Origin: Bombyx mori
Lineage: Eukaryota; Arthropoda; Insecta; Lepidoptera; Bombycidae
Reading direction: 5' to 3'
NCBI RefSeq assembly: GCF_030269925.1
Contig: NC_085128.1
Location: 10,790,501-10,854,500 of the forward strand
Length of the DNA: 64,000 bases
The notes under the pieces were generated by a model. It was not told where the DNA came from, did not search any database, and was given only the letters and a program-made list of their open reading frames with translations. Both the position numbers and the translations under genes were made by a program. Positions 32,961 to 41,843 of this stretch are shown here, piece after piece (position 1 is the first letter of the stretch; the number at the start of each line of letters is the position of its first letter).

Positions 32961-33869
32961 TCGCGGTTTTAAAATAAACAGCTGTTCTTGGAACCTATAC
33001 CGTTGGTAACGTGCTAATTCGGGACGTGCTGCAATAGTGGGTGTCAAAGAAATTTGAGATGAATTGAACTAGTAACATTGTTGTATGCTGTAACATACAA
33101 TTGTTATTAACTAGAGTAAATACTAAATTGAAAACCTTTAGAATTCGAGGTAATCTAGAGTATTTATGAAGTGAGGCATAGCGTACTTTTTCAAAGCTTA
33201 AAAACGTCGGGTGTACAGCACGCGAGCTTAAGATTCCAAGTAGGATTAAAATCGAGTAACTTATTTACTTTTTTATTGTATTGCTTCAATAATAACGTCA
33301 TGTGTTGTTATAGAATTATCGATTATTATCTGTCTGATTTATAGATACACAGTGCTTAAATGATTTTATTTCAGAAAATCTAAATGCTTACAAAAAAAGC
33401 AATGTTACTGATTTTAATTAGTGGCCCCGTTGTTGGATCCTGGTCAAAGCTGTAATTGCATAAGCGATGAGGGCTGGCGAATGAATCAGTTTTGTTGTTT
33501 GCGACCATCTTTATGAACCAACAAACACTCGTTGGCAAAGCTCACAAAACTAATTGGCAGTGACACAACTTTGCCTGTTGAAATTTAGTGCTTTTCCTGT
33601 TAATTGTCTTCATCGAACCCCACCGAGAAGCGATTTTCCAATTTTATACAATTATTAATAAATGGGCAGCTAATATTATTAAAATTTCGTCATTAAGATA
33701 TTGTTTTATACCTACGAACCTCATGAATATCCTAACAAAAAAGTTCCATAACTGAAATCGTTTTATGCTAACTTTTTATTTCACATCTGTTTTGTGTCTA
33801 TGTTAACAATATCTTTAATAAAATTGTGGTCGGCCTTTTCAATCGTTTGAACAATTAGATACTGCAAAA

Positions 33870-33960
33870 ATGGCCACCGAAGAGGAGGTCAACGGTGTGA
33901 TTCGTGTTGCACGATTTAACCTTAGGAAAGATTTTCATTTAAACAAGCTTTGGAAATTAT
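33870..33960 (+). other. Possible short coding start MATEEEVNG
   Basis: ATG with good context (CAAAAATGGCC) begins MATEEEVNG, with a weak donor G|GTGTGA at 33894. If unspliced the frame stops after about 30 codons. An AATTAG acceptor-like word lies at 33851-33859. Could be an alternative first coding exon; unsupported otherwise. Confidence 0.2.
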
Positions 33961-34224
33961 AGTTTTGCCTTAAGCACGTTCGCTTTATTATATCGGTCCA
34001 AAGATTTTTAAATTTCAACGATTATTATGATAGGCTAAAACAATTTCCCAGAGTTCTGCCCAGAAGCTAGAACATCTTTATCGAACGTCAATTTTTCAGG
34101 ATGGTTTTTGTCTAAAGTGACATGACGAGATTTAAAAAAAAAAAATGCCTTAAATCAGGCTTGTCCTAAATTATTGGACGGGACTATTCATATTCATTTC
34201 GGGTACTTAAAATTATTATAAGGT

Positions 34225-34590
34225 TGTTCGATTCGAACCCAGCGACCTCGTGGCAGCCTAGGGCTACGGAAACCAGCACGAGGTGCGCGTCGAACATGTG
34301 CCGCGATTCGCGGCGCCGTGTGTACTATTTTAACAAAATATCATGCAATCACTCACCGGAACCGATGCCTTCGTCTTCTCACGCCGTATCACTTAGGGAG
34401 AAGGGTATGGGGCAGGAATGGATAAGGATTAGCGATGATACACAACTTTAGCGTAGACCGTCAATATACAGGTACCGTCCCGTTCGAGAAGCAAGAAAAA
34501 GTGACAGATGTCAAATCGCGACGGCACCGTCAAATCGCGACCCGTGTTGCCGTGGTAAAAATTCAAAAACTAACGGATTGGTTTCGAACA
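34225..34590 (-). repeat. BEL/Pao 3' LTR
   Basis: 366 bp, plus-strand ends TGTTCGATTCGAAC and GGTTTCGAACA (TG..CA). Contains a 12-nt direct repeat TCAAATCGCGAC. Just inside, a purine-rich GGGCGGGTGAC on the minus strand is a candidate polypurine tract. Confidence 0.93.
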
Positions 34591-34622
34591 GTCACCCGCC
34601 CGGACAGGTCCCCTACCTGTCC

Positions 34623-37600
34623 CTAATCAACTGGCAGCCGGGACAACGTTGTGACCGCTCGTTTGAGAACCGAGTCCCCGACCAGAACCTCTGCAGACCG
34701 AGGGGTCCCATCCTTACCGGGAAACAGATTAACAATGCGCCCCCTACGCCAACGCAGTGGCGGCAGGTTAGCATCCTTAACCAACACAAGGTCACCGACG
34801 TGAGGGGGACAGGTTCTATCCGTCCACTTAAAGCGCTGCTGGAGCAGATGTAAATACTCAAGGGACCAACGTTTCCAAAAATCTTGGGACATCTGCTGCA
34901 ACATCTGGTATCGCCTCAACCGTCCAGGCTTGATATCCGAGAGGGGATACTCCGGCAACGCATTGAGTGGCTGTCCTATCAAGAAATGGCCTGGAGTTAA
35001 CGACTCCAAGTCATTCGGGTCTGAACTGAGCGGGCACAACGGCCGTGAATTAAGTACCGCTTCAATTTTACAAAATACCGTAGTTAACTCCTCAAAGGTG
35101 AGCGAGGTTTGCCCTATCACGCGCATTAAGTGAGTCTTAGCCGATTTTACTACTGCCTCGAAAATTCCACCCCAGTGGGGGCATCCTGGAGGACTGAAGG
35201 TCCACCGAATACCGCGACGAGAGAGGGCCGTTTCAATATCCACCTGGTTATTGTTCAAGAAATTTACTACATCCCGCAAGTAACGGTCCGCACCTACAAA
35301 ATTCGTTCCGTTATCGGAGCGTATCAATTCGGGTAAACCTCGACGGGACACAAATCTATCCAAGCTCGCAATAAAGGCTTCAGTTGTAAGGTCGGCAACA
35401 ACTTCAAGATGTACAGCTTTGGTTGAAAGACAGACAAAGACGCACAGATAAGCCTTAATTAACCTAACATTCCGCAAACGTGAAGCCTTGATCATGAAGG
35501 GCCCAGCGAAGTCCGTACCAACTCCAGAAAACGGCCTGATCTTCTTCACTCTGTCTGGGGGCAGATCTCCCATCTGAGGCTGCATCGTAGAAGCCTTAAG
35601 CCGATAACAGGGTAAACACCGGAACAGGACGCTCCGAACCGTACGACGCCCCGACAGAATCCAAAATTCCCTCTGGAGGGATGCCAACAGCGCATTGCAA
35701 CCGGAATGCGAATTTGCGATGTGGCGATCCATCACCAACAGGTCAACTAACTGGCTCTTCTTGGGAAGTAAAAGAGGATGGCGCGCCGAATAAGGTAAAT
35801 TTGAGTTACTTAATCTACCTCCCACTCGAATCAACCCCTGGCCGTCTACAAAGGGGCTAAGACGAGCGATAGCTCCACGAAGCTTAGGGCGCTCAGTCCT
35901 TAGCGCCTTCAATTCTGAATGAAAGCTGGTGGCTTGCACAACTTCAATTAATTTCAGCAGCGCCTTCTTCCGCTCGATGGGACACACAACAGGTGTCATA
36001 TTGCGTAGAGACACCGACAAACGACAATTCCGAATAAACCTCAAAATCCAGGCGGTAACCTTAACCAGCTTGTCCAAGGAGCTATAACGGTTGATGAGCA
36101 GATCCAAATCCAACCCCTGAATCACTCCTCGATCCTCGAACTGCGCCGGTGCAGCCACGAGACCTGGAGGAACTTCTATGCGAGAGGGAGGCCACTGAGA
36201 AGCTTTCTTGGTGAGCCACTGGGGACCCCACCATAACTGCTGATCAACTATTTCCGATGCTAAGCATCCCCGAGAAGCGCAGTCCGCCGGATTGAGCTCA
36301 CCAGGCACGTGTCTCCATGTTAGAGGGACCTCAGAACCTTGAATCTGGGAGACACGGTTAGCCACGAAAACTTCAAGTGTATGAACCGAAGCCTTCAACC
36401 AGCACAACACTATCTGGCTGTCTGTCCAAGCATAGACAGTGTTTTCTAAATCAATAACCGACCGTAAACTAGTAGCTGTATGGTTTAACAACCTAGTCAA
36501 CAGAGCGGCACCAGACAACTCGAGCTTCGGAATCGTCATGCGACTCCGAAGCGGAGCGACCTTACTCTTAGCTAACACCAACCGTATATCAACCCTTCCA
36601 GTTGAAGAAACCGTTCGCAAGTATACCGCAGCTGCGAATCCGCGTTCCGAGGCATCCGAAAACCCGTGGAGAGACGCCTTGTATTTGCCCGCAGGAACCA
36701 GCTTCCGAGGTATTGACACGTGGTTAATATCAGGGAGAGACGAGAAAAAGTTCAACCAATCCTTCAATAGGTCACCAGCAATCCCCTCGTCCCATGACAG
36801 GTTAGCAGACCACAGTCGCTGCATGAAGCACTTTAAGAGAAAGGTGACAGGAGCGATCCAACCGTTTGGATCGAAGGTTCGAGCAATTGTGGAAAGCACC
36901 GTTCGCTTAGACCATACCTTTGGATTTTCCAACTCCACCCGATAGGTAAATTCGTCTTGAATCGGACGATATTGAATCCCTAGGACCGACAGCATGTTAG
37001 GGTTATCGACATTCTCGAAAAGATGGGGATCCTGTTGATACTCCGTTGGCAAATCAGTCAACAACTCAGGACAGTTAGACAGCCATTTTCTCAACTCGTA
37101 CCCGCCCCTGCTCAAAAGGCGGATCAGTTCATCCTTGCGTGATAAGGCCTCTTCGACACTGTCGGCGCCCGTACATACGTCATCGACATATAGGTCCCGT
37201 TCCAAAATGTCCGCAGCACGAGGGTAGTGCAACCGTTCCCTCACTGCCAGCTCCCGCAAAGAACGAACCGCCAAATATGGACTCGACCGCAACCCGTAAG
37301 TGTTCGTGTTCAGTTCATAAATTTTTATGGGCTCATCTGAGCTTTCACGCCAGAGAATGAGTTGATACCGCCTATCCTCCGGATGAATCACCGTTTGCCT
37401 GAACATCATACGGATGTCTGCCACGAAAACGATCTGGTGCCGGCGGAAGCTCGTCAGTATGTCTGAAATGTCCCGGTTCAGCTTTGGACCCGAATGGAGA
37501 CACTGATTTAACGATACGCCGGAGGAGGTCGTGACCGAACCGTCAAACACGACCCTAATTTTCCCGTTAGGAGTTTTCAAAACCGCATGATGAGGCAGGA

Positions 37601-38447
37601 AACAGTGCTCTGTAGCACTCCAATCTACCTTGGAAACCGACATGTGACCTAAGGATTCATACTCCCGCATAAACTCTACATATTTCTGCCGGAACACCGC
37701 GTCGCGCCTCATGCGTCTCTCCATTGACAAAAGTCTAGTCTCTGCTGCCTTCCTCGAACTGCCTAGCAGTGGGCGATTCGCCCGAAAAGGAAGTCTTAAC
37801 AAGAACCGGCCCGAATAGAGACGACCCGTATTATTCTGGTAAAACAGCTCACATTCCTCCTCATCCGGGTTAACTCGATAAGCTGTAGGAGGTTCCTCTA
37901 GTTCCCAAAACCGTTGGACTACTTCCGAAAGCGTAGACCCGACCAGAAAATTGTCCGATTTCCTCGCAGCGACCGGCCGGAACGCAGGACCCAACAATAC
38001 ATGCCCTAATTTTGTGTCCATTGCAACCAAACCCTCCGCATGAAGAACGCGCTTCCCAGTCAGGAGCAGCTTCCCTAGTACATCCGCCCCAAGTAGTACG
38101 TCTACTGGCCCCGGGGTGTCAAACTTGGGGTCCGCTAGCCGTAAGTCTGAAGTCAATGACCGTATGTAACTGTTTACCTTCACCGGAGGGTGACGACCTA
38201 TCACCTCAGGCATCACCAAAGCTGAGACTCTAAACTGTAAGCGAGGGTTGGGATTCGATGAGAAAATAAATGAAGTGTGACCGATCACGTCCGAAATTCT
38301 AACATTGCCCACTCCACGAATAGAATAAGAAGACTTGTAAATAGGATTGCCCAACCGTACTGCAATGTTGCTCGACATAATACTGCCCTGTGCGCCGGAA
38401 TCCAACAGAGCTCGAGCAAACACAGTGTTGCCATCCGAATCCAACAC
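34623..38447 (-). CDS. pol: BEL/Pao Pol: protease, RT, RNase H, integrase
   Basis: 1274 codons from 38447 with no stop. Aspartic protease motif ALLDSGAQGS near residue 13; RT with VVFDGS (~299), FVADIRMMF (~341) and the catalytic LYVDD box (~419); RNase H around LHGFSDAS (594) and AWTDSQIV (674); integrase HHCC zinc finger (H909, H914, C944, C947) and DDE residues in GTDFAGPF (D979), SDNGTNF (D1045) and GGIFEAVV (E1097). First codon here is GTG; the frame is open further upstream to the gag stop, in the same frame as gag, so this part is made as Gag-Pol if the stop is bypassed. All catalytic residues I can name are intact. Ends 32 bp before the 3' LTR. Confidence 0.93.
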   Translation of the reverse strand: MLDSDGNTVFARALLDSGAQGSIMSSNIAVRLGNPIYKSSYSIRGVGNVRISDVIGHTSFIFSSNPNPRLQFRVSALVMPEVIGRHPPVKVNSYIRSLTSDLRLADPKFDTPGPVDVLLGADVLGKLLLTGKRVLHAEGLVAMDTKLGHVLLGPAFRPVAARKSDNFLVGSTLSEVVQRFWELEEPPTAYRVNPDEEECELFYQNNTGRLYSGRFLLRLPFRANRPLLGSSRKAAETRLLSMERRMRRDAVFRQKYVEFMREYESLGHMSVSKVDWSATEHCFLPHHAVLKTPNGKIRVVFDGSVTTSSGVSLNQCLHSGPKLNRDISDILTSFRRHQIVFVADIRMMFRQTVIHPEDRRYQLILWRESSDEPIKIYELNTNTYGLRSSPYLAVRSLRELAVRERLHYPRAADILERDLYVDDVCTGADSVEEALSRKDELIRLLSRGGYELRKWLSNCPELLTDLPTEYQQDPHLFENVDNPNMLSVLGIQYRPIQDEFTYRVELENPKVWSKRTVLSTIARTFDPNGWIAPVTFLLKCFMQRLWSANLSWDEGIAGDLLKDWLNFFSSLPDINHVSIPRKLVPAGKYKASLHGFSDASERGFAAAVYLRTVSSTGRVDIRLVLAKSKVAPLRSRMTIPKLELSGAALLTRLLNHTATSLRSVIDLENTVYAWTDSQIVLCWLKASVHTLEVFVANRVSQIQGSEVPLTWRHVPGELNPADCASRGCLASEIVDQQLWWGPQWLTKKASQWPPSRIEVPPGLVAAPAQFEDRGVIQGLDLDLLINRYSSLDKLVKVTAWILRFIRNCRLSVSLRNMTPVVCPIERKKALLKLIEVVQATSFHSELKALRTERPKLRGAIARLSPFVDGQGLIRVGGRLSNSNLPYSARHPLLLPKKSQLVDLLVMDRHIANSHSGCNALLASLQREFWILSGRRTVRSVLFRCLPCYRLKASTMQPQMGDLPPDRVKKIRPFSGVGTDFAGPFMIKASRLRNVRLIKAYLCVFVCLSTKAVHLEVVADLTTEAFIASLDRFVSRRGLPELIRSDNGTNFVGADRYLRDVVNFLNNNQVDIETALSRRGIRWTFSPPGCPHWGGIFEAVVKSAKTHLMRVIGQTSLTFEELTTVFCKIEAVLNSRPLCPLSSDPNDLESLTPGHFLIGQPLNALPEYPLSDIKPGRLRRYQMLQQMSQDFWKRWSLEYLHLLQQRFKWTDRTCPPHVGDLVLVKDANLPPLRWRRGRIVNLFPGKDGTPRSAEVLVGDSVLKRAVTTLSRLPVD

Positions 38448-38516
38448 CCGAACAGAAGCGGTAGGAAGTAAAACAGCTTCTGGGGCTGGGGCAACACTGC
38501 AGTGAGCGGCAATTTC

Positions 38517-38519
38517 CTA
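38517..38519 (-). other. Single in-frame UAG between gag and pol
   Basis: Minus-strand CGC TAG GAA ATT GCC. Codons continue open from 38516 to the pol domain in the gag frame (AAHCSVAPAPEAVLLP before the protease). Either programmed readthrough or one recent nonsense change. Confidence 0.9.
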
Positions 38520-40181
38520 GCGGGGGCCCGGGTCCCCGCTATCCCGGTCGGCGCGCGACGGAAGGTCGTAGCGTGCCAGCGGATCCCACGCTCCCACATA
38601 AGGCCCTCGTTTCCCGTCCCGCCTCATATACCTCCGCGTACGATGGCCAAACGGGCCAAACACTGGAGGGAGTCGCTCCAGCGTCGGCCGCTCCCTCAGC
38701 GGAGGGGAAAACCGTACTTCTGAGGGAGGGGGAGACGAGTGAGCAGGGCTACTCGATCCAGCAGGCGAACACGGCCCCGCACGGGGGGACAACGTGGCCA
38801 CCCCGGCGTAGCTAGTGGGCATCCGCTGGCACCCGCCCGCAGTACCTAACCCGGCGCCTCCCTGCGAAGCCTCTTCCCGAGGGTCCACGCCGCCGAATTG
38901 GCGAGGGCTACGACCGGTGCGCTCACCGGTCGGCGAGGCTGGATGACTGCGTCCGGATGACCTCGGAGTGGCGGCAGACTCCAGACACAGGAGGGCATGG
39001 TGCCGACCGTCGCAATTAGGGCACAATTGTGGCTGTGGACAGACGCTCGCCGTGTGCGGCCCAAAACAAAAAAAGCACCATCGCCGCTGGGCAACGATGT
39101 TGCGTCTACCCCTGATGCGCGTCGACCGGAACCTCGGACAGGCGGCTACGTCGTGCCCGCTCTCATGACAGAAGGCACACCGTGGGCCTCCCACCGCTGC
39201 CATGAGCGCAGTCAGTCGTTGAGACGGCCCCCTCTTATCCCCTCCCCCTCCCCTCTGAGCAACCGAAACGGCGTGGCCGGAAGCCGGCACACGCGACCCA
39301 GAGGAGGAGGGCGGTGGCATAATCTCGTGTCTGCGACTTTCGGCTTCTAAAAACGCAAGCAGACTGGCCAGGGTAGGCAGTTCGTCCCTACCTGCGTTGT
39401 CCTGCTGCTCGAATCGAGTGAGCACCTCAACCGGCAGCCTACCTGCAACAATATAAAAGAGCAGATATGACCATTGGTCTACTGCTAGACCCAAATTGCC
39501 CAAGGCCTTAGTGGCCACCGTAACTGGATTCAGTACCTCGGCTCTGATATCGGAAGCCCGAGAAAGTTTGGGTATCGCAAACAGCCTGGCCAGCTGAGCG
39601 TCCACCAACCGTCGTTGATTTTGATATCGGTCGAACAGGATCTGGCGTGCGACCGCATAATTGTCGTTGGTGATAGGCAAGTGTGCCACCAATTCACCAG
39701 GTTCACCTCGCAGAGCACCCCGAAGCTGAGCCATCTTATAAGAGGCAGTCAAGTCCGACCGACCATGGACCAGGCTGTCAAACAAATTTATAAAGCCGAC
39801 CCACTCGTTCAGATCACCGTGGAAGATCGGCAGGTCAATGGAGGGGAGGCGTGATATGACGCCTGACGAAGTTCCCGAACCTCCATTACCACCGGAAGAC
39901 GACTGCTTCTTAATATCGGCCACCCGTTGCAGAATGGCATCAGCGTACTCCTGACACTGGTCCACGTCAAGACCGATGGCATGGATCACCTCCTTCTCCA
40001 CTTCGGACCCCAAAGCAACGAGGTCAGACAACCGATCGTACACTACCTCCAACCGTTCGTGCACCTGAGACGCCCTATCGAGCAATGCTGCATCCCTATC
40101 CGTTCTGTCAACCAAAGCATGAGCTGATGCGAACCATCGGAGCTCACTAGTCACCTTCCCGCGAATGTAGGACACCGACAT
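38517..40181 (-). CDS. gag: BEL/Pao Gag
   Basis: 554 aa from ATG at 40181. N-terminal helical region with a heptad-like segment (about residues 25-95), then a capsid-like part with LPSIDLPIFHGDLNEWVGF (~112-130), usual in BEL Gag. Three Cys/His zinc knuckles follow: CAFCHESGHDVAAC (335-348), CFFCFGPHTASVC (369-381) and CPNCDGRHHALLC (387-399), for RNA binding. The C-terminus is Pro/Ser/Arg-rich and ends DSGDPGPR at the UAG. It makes up the virus-like particle that packages the element RNA. GC-rich codons contrast with the A/T-rich leader. Confidence 0.92.
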   Translation of the reverse strand: MSVSYIRGKVTSELRWFASAHALVDRTDRDAALLDRASQVHERLEVVYDRLSDLVALGSEVEKEVIHAIGLDVDQCQEYADAILQRVADIKKQSSSGGNGGSGTSSGVISRLPSIDLPIFHGDLNEWVGFINLFDSLVHGRSDLTASYKMAQLRGALRGEPGELVAHLPITNDNYAVARQILFDRYQNQRRLVDAQLARLFAIPKLSRASDIRAEVLNPVTVATKALGNLGLAVDQWSYLLFYIVAGRLPVEVLTRFEQQDNAGRDELPTLASLLAFLEAESRRHEIMPPPSSSGSRVPASGHAVSVAQRGGGGDKRGPSQRLTALMAAVGGPRCAFCHESGHDVAACPRFRSTRIRGRRNIVAQRRWCFFCFGPHTASVCPQPQLCPNCDGRHHALLCLESAATPRSSGRSHPASPTGERTGRSPRQFGGVDPREEASQGGAGLGTAGGCQRMPTSYAGVATLSPRAGPCSPAGSSSPAHSSPPPSEVRFSPPLRERPTLERLPPVFGPFGHRTRRYMRRDGKRGPYVGAWDPLARYDLPSRADRDSGDPGPR

Positions 40182-40440
40182 GTTACTTGCAGTTTACAAC
40201 CAGAACAAAAAAAAATCAAAAAAAATTTCAAAAAAAATTCAAAAAAATGTCAAAAAAATAAAAAAAAATAAAAAAAATTCAAAATCAAAATTTAAAAAAA
40301 ATCAAAGGAATTATTTAAAGGAGTGTACGAGTGAGCCCACCAAAATATTCCTACTCCTAAGTATTTAGGTAACCTAGACCTCACCACTGTACCAAGGACA
40401 CCCCAACAAATAAGAACAAACTTAAAATTAAAAGTTATAA

Positions 40441-40920
40441 GATAGAAAATTGCTGATACCAGGTTTTGAGTTGCAAACTAAACTCAAGCACACCTGGCCT
40501 CTAGACTATAACTAGAAGCTAGTCACCAAGCAGGACCCAATCAACAATTTACTATCACAAAGTATTCACACCGTTCAACGGGTAAGTCAAATAACAAAAT
40601 TAAAATTAAAAATTAATTATATGATAGCAAATTGCTGATAAAAATTTGTGAATTAATTTTCAAACACTGATGGCCTCAGGACTATACCAAAGCCAGTCAC
40701 CAAGCAGGGCCCACAGTCAGCAATCCACTACCACAAATTCAAACAAGTAATTTAAATTTAGAACAAATTAAAACAAATAACAAAAAATATATATAATAGC
40801 AAATTGCTGGTATAAGTTTTGAAATGACACTCATACACCGTTGGCCTCTGGACTATAACTAAGCTAGTCTCCAAACAGGGCCCAACCAGCAATCTACTAC
40901 TACAAGTTCAACAAGTACTC
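40441..40920 (-). repeat. Three imperfect ~175-bp tandem repeats in BEL leader
   Basis: Units start at about 40441, 40624 and 40796 with spacing 183 and 172 bp. Each keeps ATAG.AAATTGCTG, a GGCCTC..GACTATA block, and CAAGCAGG.CC followed by CAAT.TACTA. A fourth, weak copy may precede at about 40370. Confidence 0.75.
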
Positions 40921-41450
40921 CAGTTATATTCAATTACAAATGTGTTGCAGCTCAATTATACTAAAATATAAGTAGGAAGTGAGCTACAATCATACACAAA
41001 TTAATAATAAATTATAAACCCAAACTGTAATAACATTCAGATTGTTACACACAACTATGCTTAAATAGATGTGGTAATCTACTGCTATGATGAGCAGAAT
41101 TAACATAAATCTGTAGTAATAGTATGAAAATAGCTGACCACTGTAGCAGCTGTGTGCTAGGTCATAAACTCAGCCAGCACAGCTGTCCAACTCACGTACA
41201 ATTAGTCAGCTATGCGCAGTGGAAGCTAATAAATCAGTCTTACTATTACTAACTATTACTACTCACTAATTTTCTTAACCAGGTGGATAGAAACACACTA
41301 AACGACCTGACCTAGGTCAGCAGAATGATAGTTTAAACAGACCCGAACCCTATGCCTACACTACTTCTGCTGACTAGTAACAAAATTAAGTGAGGTTAGA
41401 CGTAAAAAATTTTACAATTCGTGGTAATTACTATAGATTTCACAAATCTA

Positions 41451-41467
41451 ACCACGCTCTGCTACCA
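41451..41467 (-). other. Candidate tRNA primer-binding site
   Basis: Minus-strand TGGTAGCAGAGCGTGGT starts 5 nt inside the 5' LTR; the TGG start complements a tRNA CCA end. The tRNA is not identified. Confidence 0.5.
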
Positions 41468-41472
41468 GAAAT

Positions 41473-41838
41473 TGTTCGATTCGAACCCAGCGACCTCGTG
41501 GCAGCCTAGGGCTACGGAAACCAGCACGAGGTGCGCGTCGAACATGTGCCGCGATTCGCGGCGCCGTGTGTACTATTTTAACAAAATATCATGCAATCAC
41601 TCACCGGAACCGATGCCTTCGTCTTCTCACGCCGTATCACTTAGGGAGAAGGGTATGGGGCAGGAATGGATAAGGATTAGCGATGATACACAACTTTAGC
41701 GTAGACCGTCAATATACAGGTACCGTCCCGTTCGAGAAGCAAGAAAAAGTGACAGATGTCAAATCGCGACGGCACCGTCAAATCGCGACCCGTGTTGCCG
41801 TGGTAAAAATTCAAAAACTAACGGATTGGTTTCGAACA
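41473..41838 (-). repeat. BEL/Pao 5' LTR
   Basis: 366 bp, same length and apparently the same sequence as the 3' LTR; followed by AAGGT target duplication. Should hold the element promoter, read leftwards. Confidence 0.93.
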
Positions 41839-41843
41839 AAGGT

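Larger units (their letters stand above)
40182..41472 (-). other. BEL/Pao 5' leader with tandem repeats
   Basis: Non-coding leader between the 5' LTR and gag. It holds an A-rich low-complexity stretch (40203-40325) and three imperfect tandem units of ~170-185 bp starting near 40441, 40624 and 40796 (each with AAATTGCTG, GGCCTC.GGACTATA, AGTC.CCAA.CAGG.CC). A candidate primer-binding site TGGTAGCAGAGCGTGG (minus strand) begins 5 nt after the LTR, at 41467. Confidence 0.75.
34220..41843 (-). mobile_element. Complete BEL/Pao LTR retrotransposon
   Basis: LTR-to-LTR element on the minus strand: 366-bp LTRs at 41473-41838 (5') and 34225-34590 (3'), which I could not tell apart by eye, flanked by the 5-bp target duplication AAGGT (34220-34224, 41839-41843). 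Between them are a ~1.3-kb leader with tandem repeats, gag (40181-38517) and pol (38447-34623). Domain order protease, RT, RNase H, integrase, with an integrase C-terminal extension, is that of BEL/Pao. No env ORF is present. Identical LTRs and fully open frames point to very recent insertion. It lies antisense to, and possibly in the first intron of, Zasp. Confidence 0.95.

Noticed and set aside
32441..33047. Overlapping ORFs on both strands in the CpG-rich patch
   Set aside because: High G+C removes stops in all frames; no domain seen in any of them.
34225..34240. tRNA T-arm (GATTCGAACCC) at the start of the BEL LTR
   Set aside because: The same 366 bp recur at the other LTR and no cloverleaf can be drawn around it.
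36439..36945. Plus-strand ORF of 168 codons inside pol
   Set aside because: Shadow of the pol reading frame; no motifs of its own.
38285..38599. Minus-strand hydrophobic ORF of 104 codons across the gag-pol border
   Set aside because: It overlaps both real frames out of phase and looks like a by-product of composition; not taken as an env or accessory gene.
40203..40325. Lysine/asparagine-rich plus-strand ORF
   Set aside because: Translation of A-rich low-complexity leader DNA of the retrotransposon.
40441..40920. CRISPR array
   Set aside because: Units are long, imperfect and contiguous without spacers, in an animal retrotransposon leader.
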